Below, piece by piece: positions 13,101-22,667 of a stretch of 64,000 nt of DNA. This DNA is from Vigna angularis (taxonomy: Eukaryota > Streptophyta > Magnoliopsida > Fabales > Fabaceae). Location of the stretch: positions 38,164,630 through 38,228,629 of the forward strand of contig NC_068970.1 in NCBI RefSeq assembly GCF_016808095.1, given 5' to 3'. Below the pieces are notes generated by a model. The model worked only from the letters and a program-made list of their open reading frames with translations, was not told the origin of the DNA and ran no database searches. A program made the position numbers and the translations under genes. Position 1 is the first letter of the stretch; each line of letters opens with the position of its first letter.

Positions 13101-16100
13101 AGGTCGGGGACATCCTCAATGCACATACTGTAAAAGGATGGGTCATACTCAATAGAATTGCTACTCCTTACATGGTTTCCCTTCCAAAACTGCCAATATT
13201 TCGTAGACTGAAACTTCCACTTCGAAGACGGAAACTTCCACTTCTATGTTTTCTGAGGATGAATATCAAGAGTATTTAAGGTTAAAGTCTAACAGCTTGG
13301 CACAACCATCTCAATCTCCCAGTACATCAACAGCCTGCGTTTCTCAATCTATGGATGGTCAAAATTCATGGGTAATTGACTCAGGTGCTTCTGATCACAT
13401 TTCTGGTAATACCTCTTTGTTCTCATCTATTTCCTTTCGAGAAAAACCTCATTTCATAACCCTTGCAAATGGTTCTAAAACTTTCTCCAAAGGAGTCGGC
13501 CATGTTTCTTTGTCTCCCTCCCTCAATCTCAACTCAGTCCTTTTTGTCCCTAATTGTCCTTTTAATTTAATTTCCCTAAGCCAGTTGACCAAAATGTTAA
13601 ATTGTTCAATAACCTTTGATCATAAATCTTTTGTTATACAGGAGCGTGGTTCGAGGAGACAGATTGGAGAAGGATATGAAGCTGGCGGATTATACCATTT
13701 TGGATCTCGTCCAAGGGTGTCCTGTGTTGCTGCTCCTAATCCTAAAGTGCTACATGATCGACTTGGCCATCCTCATTTGTCCAAATTAAAAAAGATGTGT
13801 CCTGAACTTAGTGGTCTCCAAACCTTAGAATGTGAGTCATGTCAATTAGGAAAACATGTTAGATCTTCATTTCCTAAAAGGTCTCAATCAATATGTAATT
13901 CTAGTTTTTCCATCATCCATTCTGATATATGGGGACCTAGTTGTATCTCCTCATTTGGTTTTAGATATTTTGTTACCTTTATTGATGAATATTCAAGATG
14001 TACTTGGGTTTATCTTATGAAAAATCGTTCTGAATTGTTAGCTATCTTTACATCTTTTTTGAATGAAATCAAGAATCAATTTGGTGAAGTAATCAAAATA
14101 TTAAGAAGTGATAATGCAAATGAGTATTTCTCATCCTCCTTTTCTGCCATCTTGAGTTCCCATGGTATCTTACATCAGTCTTCTTGTCCTCATACACCGC
14201 AGCAAAATGGTATAACAGAACGCAAAAATAGACACTTGGTTGAAACTGCTCGTACCCTTTTGCTTGGTGCCCATATTCTTGTCCATCACTGGGGGATGCC
14301 ATCTTAACTGCATGTTATCTTATTAATAGGATGCCCTCCTCCTCTCTTGATAATAAAGTCCCTTTCTCCATTTTGTTTCCTAATGTTCCTCTCTTTCATA
14401 AATCTCCCCAAGTGTTTAGCTGTGTATGTTTTGTTCATGACATGTCTCCAGGTCTAGACAAACTCTCCGCTCGCGCTCTCAAATGTGTCTTCTTAGGCTA
14501 TTCTCGACTTCAAAAAGGATATCGGTGTTACTCTCCTGAAACTCAAAAGTATTACATGTCGGCCAATGTCACATTCTTTGAACAGACTCTTTACTTCTCT
14601 CCATCTGTTCAGGATGTTTCTATCCTCCAGCAGGTCCTTTCTATTCCAATGGCTGAGTCAAATAGCTCCACTGTCTCTGTCATTCCAAGTCTTGATCACA
14701 ATCCTTCTATACCCGTTTCTCCACATACTGAGATCAGATCATCCCACATAGGGCCCCAATGGATAGTCCACCTCCCCAAGACAATGGTGAATCTCCTTCT
14801 TCATATTGTTCTCCCTCGTCACATCCTCCCGCGCCTCCTGGTGAAAATGATTCAGCATGGCCTATTGCCCTCAGAAAAGGTACTCGTTCCACTCGAAACC
14901 CTCATCCCATTTATAATTTTCTAAGCTATCATCGATTGTCACCCTCTTATTTTTCTCTTTTATCCTCAGTGTCCTATGTTGTTATACCCAAGAATGTGAA
15001 AGAAACACTTGATCATCCTGGATGGCGACAAACTATGATTGCAGAAATGTAGGCTCTTGACCACAGTAATACTTGGGAGCTGGTGCCTCTTCCCTCAGGC
15101 AAAAAGGCGGTTGGTTGTCGATGGATGTATGCAGTTAAAGTCGGCTCTGATGGTGAATTTGATCGGCTCAAAGCTCGGCTTGTTTCAAAAGGTTACACTC
15201 AGGTTTATGGTCTTGATTATTGTGACACTTTCTCTCCTGTAGCCAAGATGACTACTATTCGCCTCTTCTTTGCCATGGTAGCCATTCGTCATTGGCCACT
15301 TCATCAATTGGATATCAAGGATGCCTTCCTACATGGTGATCTTGAGGAAGAAGTTTATATGGAGCAACCTCCTGGGTTTGTTGCTCAGGGGGAGTCTGGT
15401 ATGGTATGCAAATTGCATCGATCTCTATATGGCCTCAAGCAATCCCCACGTGCTTGGTTTGGAAAGTTTAGCTCCATTGTTCAAAAATTTGGGCTAAAAC
15501 GTAGTGAAGTAGACCATTCAGTTTTTTCCTGTCATTCTTCTCTCAGGAAATGTGTTTACTTAATAGTATATGTTGATGATATTGTCATTACAGGAAATGA
15601 TGTTGTTGGAATATCTCAACTAAAAGAGTACTTGTGTAGACATTTTCAAACCAAGGATTTTGGAAGTCTCAAATACTTCTTAGGCATTGAAGTAACACAA
15701 TCAAGAGATGGAGTTGTAATCTCCCAGAGGAAGTATGCTCTTGATATATTACAAGAAACAAGCATGATTGATTATAGATCGGTAGACAATCTCATGGACC
15801 CAAACCAGAAATTAAGGACAAAAGAAGGTGAATTATTCTCCGATCCAGAGAGGTATAGGAGGCTGGTTGGAAAACTGATTTATCTCACTATTACAAGGCC
15901 AAATCTATCCTTTGCAGTTGGAGTGGTTAGTCAGTTCATGCAGGCTCCATGTGTTGACCATTGGAATGCTCCCATTTGCATTCTAAGGTATGTAAAGAAG
16001 GCTCTCGGGCAAGGATTGTTATATGAAGATAAAAAAAGCATTCAGGTCTCTGGGTATTTTGATGCAGATTGGGCAGGTTCACCTATTGATAGACAGTCTA

Positions 16101-19100
16101 CTACAGGATATTGTGTTTTTCTGGAAGGAAACATTATTTCATGGAAAAGTAAGAAACAAAATGTAGTAGCTAGATGAACCGCGAAAGCCGAGTATAGGGC
16201 AATGGCATCACTAACATGTGAACTTATATGGGTGAAACAATTCCTTCAAGAGGTTAAATTTTGTGACATCCATACTATGAAGATGTATTGCGACAATCAA
16301 GCTGCTCTCCACATTGCATCAAATCCAGTGTTTCACGAGGACTAAACATATAGAAATTGATTGTCATTTTGTTCGTGAAAAGGTGTTGACTGAAGAAATA
16401 TGTACTGAGTTTATTGGGTCAAACGATCAACTCGCAGATGTATTGACCAAGTCATTAAGGGGTCCTCGGATTGAGTTTATTTGTTCCAAGCTTGGTACAT
16501 ACAATTTGTATGCTTCAGCTTGAGGGAGAGTGTTAGGATATTTATCCTATTTTATCATCCTTATATTGTGTTAAGGGTTACCCTATTTATCATGATTATA
16601 TTGTGTCTAGGGTTATCCTATTTATCATGATTATATTGTGTCTAGGGTTACACTATTTATCATGTACTTTTGTATCAATTGATTCTTATAAATAGAAGAT
16701 TGTGAGAGGGATCAATCAAGACCTCTAGAATTATTTTACAGTTTAATTCTCAAGTAAGCTTATATAAATAGAGCTTATGTACTTTTATTTGGGGTTTGCT
16801 TTTGAATTCTTTTGTAAAGACAGGAACATTTGTCCTATGGAGGGGGATTAGGCTCCTCGACAGTTGCTATATGTGTACTTTTGTTTGAATAGCAATACAA
16901 AAACCCATTCTTTTTGCTGATTGAGTTCTTGTTTGTGTGTGTGCTTGAAGTTAGATAGTTTTCATGCTCAGAAACCTATCAATTGGTTGGACCTGTCAGA
17001 TCGTTTGGAAGAGAGACATTATGGAGGGAAAATTGAGCGCGTTGGAAGGCAGAGTAGAAGGGCGGTTGAATGTTGTTGAGGGGAAGATGGAGGCCATGCA
17101 GATTGCGATAGGCAGGTTAAAGGCGGAGACGGCAGCGATGTGTGAAGATTTACAAGAACTAATGTGAATCCTGGGACGACGAACCAGAAATCAAGAGGGA
17201 AATTTGGAGGGGAGCCAAATGTCCGTCAACGAGAATCATAGGGGCAGGAGAGAAGGAGCTGACAAAGGGAGAGAAGTCGAACGCGGCGAAGGGCAACCCA
17301 GTTAGAGGAAGAGAGTGTGGATTTACCCATCTTTGAAGGGCTCGACTCGTTGAATTGGATTAATTGAGCCGAAAAATTCTTTGAGATACAAGGAGTGACG
17401 AAGCAAGAGAAGGTGCGTTTAGCCTACATTAGTATGGATTGTAGCGCTGAATATTGGTTTCGGTTTTGGAAGGCAAAAGCCAAGAACCTTTCTTGGGAAG
17501 GCTTGAAGGAAGCAATGGTAATAAGGTTTGGAGGCAGGAACAAGGGCACCATTAAGCAGGCAAGGACGGTGGACGAGTACGTCCAGGATTTCAAAGTGTT
17601 GGTGGGTCAAACGAAGGGGGTTTCGGAGGAACAATTATTAGGGTATTTCCTCGCCGGTTTACAAGAGGACATCAGGACCCAAGTTCGACCTCATGATCCT
17701 CAAGAATTGATGGCTGCTATGCGGATTGCAAGAGATGTGGAGGAGGCGCATCGCAGTACCAAGACTGGAAGCTGGAATGTGGCCAAGAATCAACCATCTT
17801 GGGGGCATAACAAAAGAGGAGATCCGAACCCAATCGAAATACTCAAGGATGACAGGGAGGTTTAGAGAGTGTGGGTTCAGTAAGAAAGAGAGGAAAACTG
17901 ATTCTGACTCACACCCTGCTCTCATTATGGAAAACGATCGACTGCACTACAAGGGCAGACTGGTGCTGTCTGCTACCTCAACTTGGATTCCCAAGCTCAT
18001 AGTCGAGTTCCACACGACGAATACGGGAGGACACTCGGGTGTCTACAGAACGTATCACAAGGTAGTGCAGTCCCTGTACTGGGTAGGGATGAAGAAGTCT
18101 GTCCCGGATTTTGTGGCTCGCTGTTTGGTTTGTCAACAACACAAGTATTTGGCATCCTCCCCACAAGGATTGCTACAACCTTTGCCCATACCACAAGCTG
18201 TTTAGGAAGAGGTGAGCATGGATTTTATAGTCAAGCTTCCCAAATCGCGAGGATGCTGTGCTAGTAGTGGTTGATCGTTTGAGTAAATACGGACATTTCA
18301 TTCCCTTAAAACATCGTATACCGCTTGAACAATGGCAGAAATGTTTGCTAAGGAGGTGGTGAGGCTGCATGGGGTGCCAGTTTCGATAGTGAGCGACCGT
18401 GATCCATTATTCTTGAGTTTATTTTGGGAGGAGCTTTTCAGGTTGCAAGGAACGCAGTTGCAAATGAGCACTGCTTATCATCCTGGAGTTGGAGCGCAGT
18501 TCTTCCCTGGGCAAAATACTGGTATAATACCAGTTACCAGGGGGCGTCGAAGTGTAGCCCGTTTGAGATAGTGTATGGGAGAGCACCCCCTACACTCACT
18601 CGGTTTATACCGGGGGAGACGACAGTGGAGGTTGTAGCACATGAGCTATAAACGACAGTGGAGGCTGTAGCACATGAGCAATTTTTCTTGCTCGAGAGTT
18701 GAAGTGGGTTGTTTTCCTCTTTCATATTTTTTGCCAAAAAATCTCTATCTTCTTCCTCTTCTTCCTCATTGTGGACAATGGTAGCTTTATTGCTCAGGTC
18801 TTGGGCATCCTGCAAAGACAAACATGGTAATGACAAGGAGAGTTCATCCACTTCAAGTGTTTTCTCCCCCTGAATTGGTGGACTGACATAATAGGATTGA
18901 GTTTCATGAAAGGTGACATCCATGGTGATAAAAATGCGACGACTCTGTAAATCATCCCATATTTCTTTTGCAGAAGAATGAAACATATACTTTCTCTTTA
19001 TCTCAGGAATCATGGATTGCCACATCCAATTCATAATTAATGAATCTTCATTGTCCCAAATTGAAAAATGAGTGCATCTGGTCCTGGTCCTCCTCCATCT

Positions 19101-22021
19101 ATGTGATCAAGTTTTGAACGACCCTTGAGAACCCTTCGAATAAATTGGCTCCATTGTAAGTAATTCTGACCATCCAACCAATAGGTACTTCCTATATTTG
19201 GTAGGTCATTAGGTACTCCCAAAGGAATACTTTTTACTTCAGACATCCCGTACCCTAGAAAAGGAACAAAACCTTCAAACTCAGATCTACTCAAATATAG
19301 GTCAAACGGGTTGTCACCAACCCTAGGAACAAACTAAAGAGGCTCTGGCGACTTCTCTGTGGCGGCGGTGGCGAGTGGGTCACACCGAGAAAAAGAAAAA
19401 GGGTCAGAACTTAAAACTTAGATCTACTCAAATATAGCCCAAACAAGTCGTCATCGACCCTAGGAATAGACGCAGGAGGCTCCGACGACCCTGTCTGTGG
19501 CGGCGGCAGCGAGTGGGTCTCGCCGGAGGTGGGCGCGTGGGCTACACGCGCCGAAGATGGTGGCGGCGCGTGGCGGCTCCTCTCACGGAGCGACTTTCGG
19601 CGTTGTGATCGCCGATGTTGGCCGCACCTTTCTGCCCTATCAACAACCCCAACCAACGACGGCGGTAGCGGCGGTGGTCGGACAACGGTGGTGGTGCGAC
19701 TGTTGCAGCGGAATGGAGCCCCAAGATTAGGAGCTCTGGTACCAAGTTGAAAATAAGACTTATTTTATTATTCTCAATCATGAAAATACATTCTCATACC
19801 CTCTATTTGGAATAATCTAATTCTCCTAAAAAGAGAAATAGGAAAACTAGGAAAACTAGGAAAATAAAATAAAATAAAAGATTATGTATCTATTTCCTCT
19901 AATTAGGAAGATTCTAAAGATATTATCTCAAATTACAACAGAAGGAATTACTAGATGATTTGCAAGCTGAGGGGCCGACATTTTAGCCTCTTAGAATCCT
20001 GGACCGGTGACAGGAAGTACAAGGACAAGAAACTGGAGAGCATGTGCTAATTGAATGGCAGCAAGGGGAAGAGAGGGGGCTACATGGGAAGACGTAGGCA
20101 CCATTCAAGACCAATTTCCATCCTTCAACCTTGTGGACAAGGTTGATGATAGGGTGGCGGGTAATGATAGAGTATGGAAGGTTTATGAAAAGAGAAGGAA
20201 GAGTTAGGAGAGTTAGGAGGGAAACTGGGGAGTTTGTTAGAAGCCTAACTGTTAACAGTTAGGACGGGTGGGAATAAGCTCATATAAATAGAGCGTACTT
20301 TTGTTTGGGGTTAGCTTTTGAATTCTTTTGTAAAGACAGGAACATTTGTCCTGTGGAGGGGGGATTAGGCTCCCTGGCAGTTGCTATATGTGTACTTTTG
20401 TTTGAATAGCAATACAGAAACCCATTCTTTTTGCCGTTTGAGTTCTTGTCTGTGTGTGCTTGAAGTTAGATAGGTTTCATGCCCAGAAACCTATCACTGT
20501 CATTGTAATATGGATCTTACTTCTCCTGAATCTTGGAAATACAGTAGTTTGGGAAGGATTGGATTCTCCGCTGTTTAAAATTAACAGCAGCGTCCATTTG
20601 AATATTTATTAACCATTTGTTACTAAATCTAATCATTAAAATAAAACCAATTAAAGCTAAATGGGAAAACATGTGTCTCTTTTAGTGGGATTATGAGTTG
20701 GTTAGCTTTATTTCAACTGTGGGTAAGTAATAAAGACAATGAGTGGTTAATTTTTTTTTAACATGACTTCTCCAGTTAATCGTGAACATATAAAAACCCA
20801 AATCCGTTTGGTAAGGGCTGAAGTACTTGATTTGACTGGTTGCAACTATTTCATTTTCCTGTGGACTTCTTGTATTACCTGTCTGTAGGATTAAATTTTT
20901 CGTTTTGTTTTCCTCAGTCACATTTTTTGTTTATTTTCTTTAATTAGATTGAATAATGTTGAGGAGTTCACCCGGGCTACAATCAAGAAGTTAACTCAAG
21001 GAATGGATGAAAACAACAAATCTATGGCAGGTGCTAAAACTGATGAAGAAAAGGAAAAAATTGTGCGTTCTACTTGTTTGATGGTTCTTTGTCTTGACTT
21101 CTCTTATTGACATGTCATGCTTACATTTTTACATGATTATGTAGAAAACTAAAAAGCAGAATGCCACAACTGGGTTACGGACCTGTAATAACATTTTGAC
21201 AATGACGAAGGTTAGAGGGATGCTACCCTTTTTTTACTTGACCAAACAGGTTATCAAATTATTTGTGATTCACTGTCTTTGGTTTGTGTGTTCAGCCATT
21301 GCGTACCAAAGTGCCTTCCTTTATTGGAGATAAGAGAATCAATCTTTCTTGGAAAGAAGCAACAAAAACTGCATCGTCCAATGCGCCAGCTGCTGGGTAT
21401 GTTATTATTTCTTTTTCTCTAAAAGATCATTTATAGCTTGTTTATTTGTTCTTTTTAAATAAAATTGAAGTACTTAATTTTTAAAATATAAATTTTCTGT
21501 GGAAATAGAGCGACACCTAATAGAAGGACTGCTTTAGTATATTTTCAAGATGCCAACAAAAAGTAGTCTCTGAAAAGTTATATTAGTTATATCATAAAGC
21601 ATTTAAACAAAATTTATCCAATCTAAAAACAGTACTTTGTTCTTTTTCCATTGAGAGTGAATAATTTGTTTCATTATTCTCTTGAAAGTGTTAATCTTTG
21701 GCCTAATTGACTGTTCATGGAATGAAATCATTTTTTTTTCAAAGATATAATTTGCACTGGGCGTTTGGACAACAGTGGTAATTGAAATTGCTAAACTAAT
21801 AGTTTAGTTTAAACTTCCGCAGAGCAAAACGGCCTGCTAATGCTGCTAACGGATCCAACAATATTGCATCAAAGAAAGGTCGAGGAGGAGGTGGTGGTGG
21901 TTTGCAAAATCAACTTGTCAATAGAGCACTGGAAGGATTATCTGCTGGTGGGAGAGGGGGTATGAGGGGCAGAGGCCGGGGCTGGGGTGGTCGAGGAAGA
22001 GGAAGAGGAGGATATCGGTAA
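1160..22021 (+). CDS. API5: Apoptosis inhibitor 5 (API5/AAC-11) family protein, 16 exons
   Basis: The spliced product is 552 aa. Exons: 1160-1246, 1351-1512, 1982-2081, 2167-2232, 3136-3233, 3313-3387, 3486-3635, 3821-3886, 3971-4036, 5009-5119, 5615-5704, 5784-5890, 20948-21062, 21145-21210, 21296-21396, 21823-22021; all join in frame at GT-AG borders. The start MTDPAEEAAYIEKLYEYGEQ, the segment QDYQGIIDAAKTSVKAKQLA and the helical-repeat body match the API5 family, nuclear anti-apoptotic proteins with a HEAT/ARM-like fold; plant members have been linked to programmed cell death. The last exon (residues 487-552) encodes an Arg/Gly-rich RGG tail (MRGRGRGWGGRGRGRGGYR), typical of plant members and suggesting RNA binding. 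An upstream in-frame TTG at 1106 is not needed. Intron 12 is about 15 kb because of nested retrotransposons; the reading frame itself is intact. A 24-bp candidate mini-exon between 3720 and 3765 was left out. Confidence 0.93.
6234..6418 (-). repeat. Solo copia LTR inserted in a gypsy LTR
   Basis: The reverse complement begins TGTTAGGATATTTA and ends TTTAATTCTCAAGT, the same ends as the LTRs of the copia element at 11970-16755, with no internal region attached. The matching empty site is in the other gypsy LTR near 9760-9785. The junction is not clean: three bases of the empty site (tta) are missing and no 5-bp duplication is seen. Confidence 0.8.
6599..9599 (-). mobile_element. Truncated Ty1/copia element, same family as 11970-16755
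   Basis: A 3' LTR lies at 6599-6796, preceded on the - strand by the polypurine tract ACTTGAGGGGGAGGG. Upstream on the - strand are broken polyprotein pieces: RNase H C-terminus (6806-7165, containing KHIEIDCHFVREK), RNase H/RT (7165-7707), RT with linker (7906-8670), integrase C-terminus (8670-9029), integrase core with TPQQNGIAERKNR (9011-9301), and GAG-pre-integrase HDRFGHPHLSKLKKMCPEL (9301-9599). The element stops abruptly at about 9599 against the gypsy LTR, so gag, protease and the 5' LTR are missing. Frameshifts and stops separate the pieces; it is not autonomous. Confidence 0.88.
10559..11264. mobile_element. Unidentified insertion of about 0.7 kb inside a copia RNase H remnant
   Basis: It separates two halves of a copia RNase H sequence that are contiguous in the related elements, so it is inferred to be an insertion. 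It contains A-rich sequence, a run of CTGCTG triplets near 11060, and leader-like text (aactagggttttttc near 11005). No terminal repeats, target duplication or coding domain could be fixed. It may be a solo LTR or another non-autonomous element. Confidence 0.4.
11672..11789 (+). repeat. Tandem duplication, two units of about 60 bp
   Basis: The unit beginning gaatacactctcaaattc and ending gaggctatatgc occurs twice in a row with only small differences (ttctttg versus ttctg, tgctga versus tgccga). It lies in the LTR-like 3' end of the copia remnant. Confidence 0.85.
11970..12159 (+). repeat. 5' LTR of the copia element
   Basis: 190 bp. It carries one copy of a 35-bp sub-repeat (tatttatcatgattatattg and following bases), whereas the 3' LTR carries two. 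A TATA-like tataaatagaag is at about 12090. The end is taken as CTCAAGT because that makes the flanking AAGCT duplication exact, so the LTR does not end in the usual CA. Confidence 0.92.
12160..12171 (+). promoter_or_regulatory. Primer-binding site for reverse transcription
   Basis: TAGTATCAGAGC directly after the 5' LTR resembles the plant copia primer-binding site TGGTATCAGAGC, complementary to initiator tRNA-Met, with one mismatch (TA for TG). Confidence 0.75.
12415..16523 (+). pseudogene. Broken copia gag-pol polyprotein
   Basis: Gag begins at 12415 (MASGSTLSFSESPSITSEKL) and ends with TAG at 12955-12957. A zinc knuckle (CTYCKRMGHTQ) at about 13120 is cut by TAG inside the CCHC motif. 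The frame from 13246 carries protease (WVIDSGASDHISG), GAG-pre-integrase (HDRLGHPHLSKLKKMCPEL) and integrase with its three acidic sites in context (HSDIWG, RSDNANE, ITERKNR). It is interrupted at about 14307. RT follows from 15083, with the catalytic YVDDIVITGND, then RNase H (ADWAGSPIDRQSTTGYCVF) stopped by TGA at about 16175, with a last piece at 16314-16523. Domain order PR-INT-RT-RH is copia. At least four frame breaks or stops make it non-functional. Confidence 0.93.
16531..16755 (+). repeat. 3' LTR of the copia element
   Basis: 225 bp, nearly identical to the 5' LTR apart from one additional 35-bp sub-repeat and scattered substitutions. Confidence 0.92.
16990..18680 (+). pseudogene. 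Gypsy gag and integrase remnants with the middle of pol deleted
   Basis: 16964-17167 reads a coiled, charged N-terminal gag segment (LSALEGRVEGRLNVVEGKM). 17395-17865 is a Retrotrans_gag domain (YWFRFWKAKAKNLSWEGLKE, then DEYVQDFKVLVGQ). 17920-18205 jumps to the integrase zinc finger (HHCC pattern in GGHSGVYRTYHKVVQSLYWV and CLVCQQHK) and 18205-18650 to the catalytic core (SMDF, IVSDRDPLF). Protease, RT and RNase H are absent. Several stops are present. A direct 30-bp duplication (cgacagtggagg..gtagcacatgagc) stands at 18619-18680. Confidence 0.88.
18690..19939 (-). mobile_element. 5' part of a second copia element (LTR, PBS, gag), antisense
   Basis: On the - strand an LTR-like stretch begins TGTTGTAATTTGAGATAATA at 19939 and ends near 19748; it is followed by the primer-binding sequence TTGGTACCAGAGC. 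Gag then reads YWLDGQNYLQWSQFIRRVLK (within 19037-19294) and MNWMWQSMIPEIKRKYMFHS (18534-19034), a copia UBN2-type gag. Pol and the 3' LTR are missing. It sits inside the gypsy element, which resumes at about 19940. Confidence 0.8.
20165..20496 (+). repeat. 3' LTR of the gypsy element (uninterrupted copy)
   Basis: 332 bp, TGATAGAG to ACCTATCA. It contains the empty version of the copia target site at about 20270-20290 and TATA-like tataaatagag. Confidence 0.9.
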
Positions 22022-22667
22022 CTTCGTTGCATGTGATGTAGAAAGTATCAGATTTCTCGAGACTGTACCAGAATACGAATAGGACCTGTTGTTAATGTAC
22101 TAAAATTCTTTCTCAGAGGAAGTTTTGATTATAGAGGACGTGAAATTTTAATGTAGTCGTACTTTTTACAAAGGTTGTTTATGTAGAATTCTGAGTTATT
22201 GATCATTTTCGAATCGATTAGTTGCAAGCATCAGATGAGGACCAACTGCCGGAACATATGTTCCTTGGTATGTATGCATGTAATTTAATGACGAGTGCAA
22301 TCATATGAAGACCGTATGTTACTCCTTTGAAGCAGTCAGAAATTTAATGATCTAGATTCTTTGTACAGGTGTCCTTATCAGTTCCAGTTAATCTTAATGC
22401 ATTCTTTTCCTACCCATTACAATAATCAATTTTCAAGGTTCATTTAGCTGTTATTCTGAAGTTCAATAATGGTATTGTTATACTTAGAATCCTTAAAAAG
22501 GTCAATGACTAAGGTACAGAAGCAGGATAATGAAAATCGGTCAGTTTTGAAATACTGAGTATACCTTAATTCTTAAGTTACCTTCCTAAATCTATAATTA
22601 GGTGAAAACAGCTTATATGTAGATGATCAAGAGTTGTGAATAGCAACCGTTGGTGGGGAAGACACCA
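22022..22667. other. Short region between the convergent 3' ends of API5 and the glutamate-receptor gene
   Basis: Presumably holds both 3' UTRs. No coding frame or repeat was recognised. Confidence 0.6.

Larger units (their letters stand above)
11970..16755 (+). mobile_element. Near-complete Ty1/copia element with LTRs and target duplication
   Basis: LTRs at 11970-12159 and 16531-16755 start TGTTAGGATATTTATCC and end TTTAATTCTCAAGT. The 5-bp repeat AAGCT stands at 11965-11969 and 16756-16760. Just after the 5' LTR is a primer-binding-like TAGTATCAGAGC; just before the 3' LTR is the purine tract CTTGAGGGAGAG. Gag and pol lie between in one orientation but are broken. The insertion site is a gypsy LTR whose intact copy (gaataagctcatataaatag) is at about 20273. 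Confidence 0.95.
11850..20496 (+). mobile_element. Ty3/gypsy retrotransposon, deleted and carrying two copia insertions
   Basis: The 3' LTR is 20165-20496 and has perfect 6-bp terminal inverts (TGATAG and CTATCA). The 5' LTR runs from about 11850 to 16981, also ends ACCTATCA, and is split by the copia at 11970-16755. The interior holds gag (about 16990-17865) and integrase (about 17920-18680) with protease, RT and RNase H missing, then a - strand copia piece (about 18690-19939), then the polyprotein C-terminus (about 20040-20164; TWEDVGTIQDQFPSFN then LVDKVDD). The left edge is uncertain: the first bases of the 5' LTR are diverged and no matching target duplication is seen (tcgct versus ctgtc). 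Confidence 0.85.
5891..20947 (+). other. Giant intron 12 of API5, filled with nested LTR retrotransposons
   Basis: The donor follows GAAAG at 5890 and the acceptor TTAG ends at 20947; the codon split across them (AG|A, Arg) keeps the API5 frame. All other introns of the gene are under about 1 kb. Contents in order: gypsy LTR with an inserted copia LTR (about 6061-6490), truncated - strand copia (6599-9599), second gypsy LTR (about 9600-9838), unassigned intron sequence (9839-10190), a deleted + strand copia (about 10190-11790), and a gypsy element (about 11850-20496) that itself contains two copia insertions. Confidence 0.9.
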
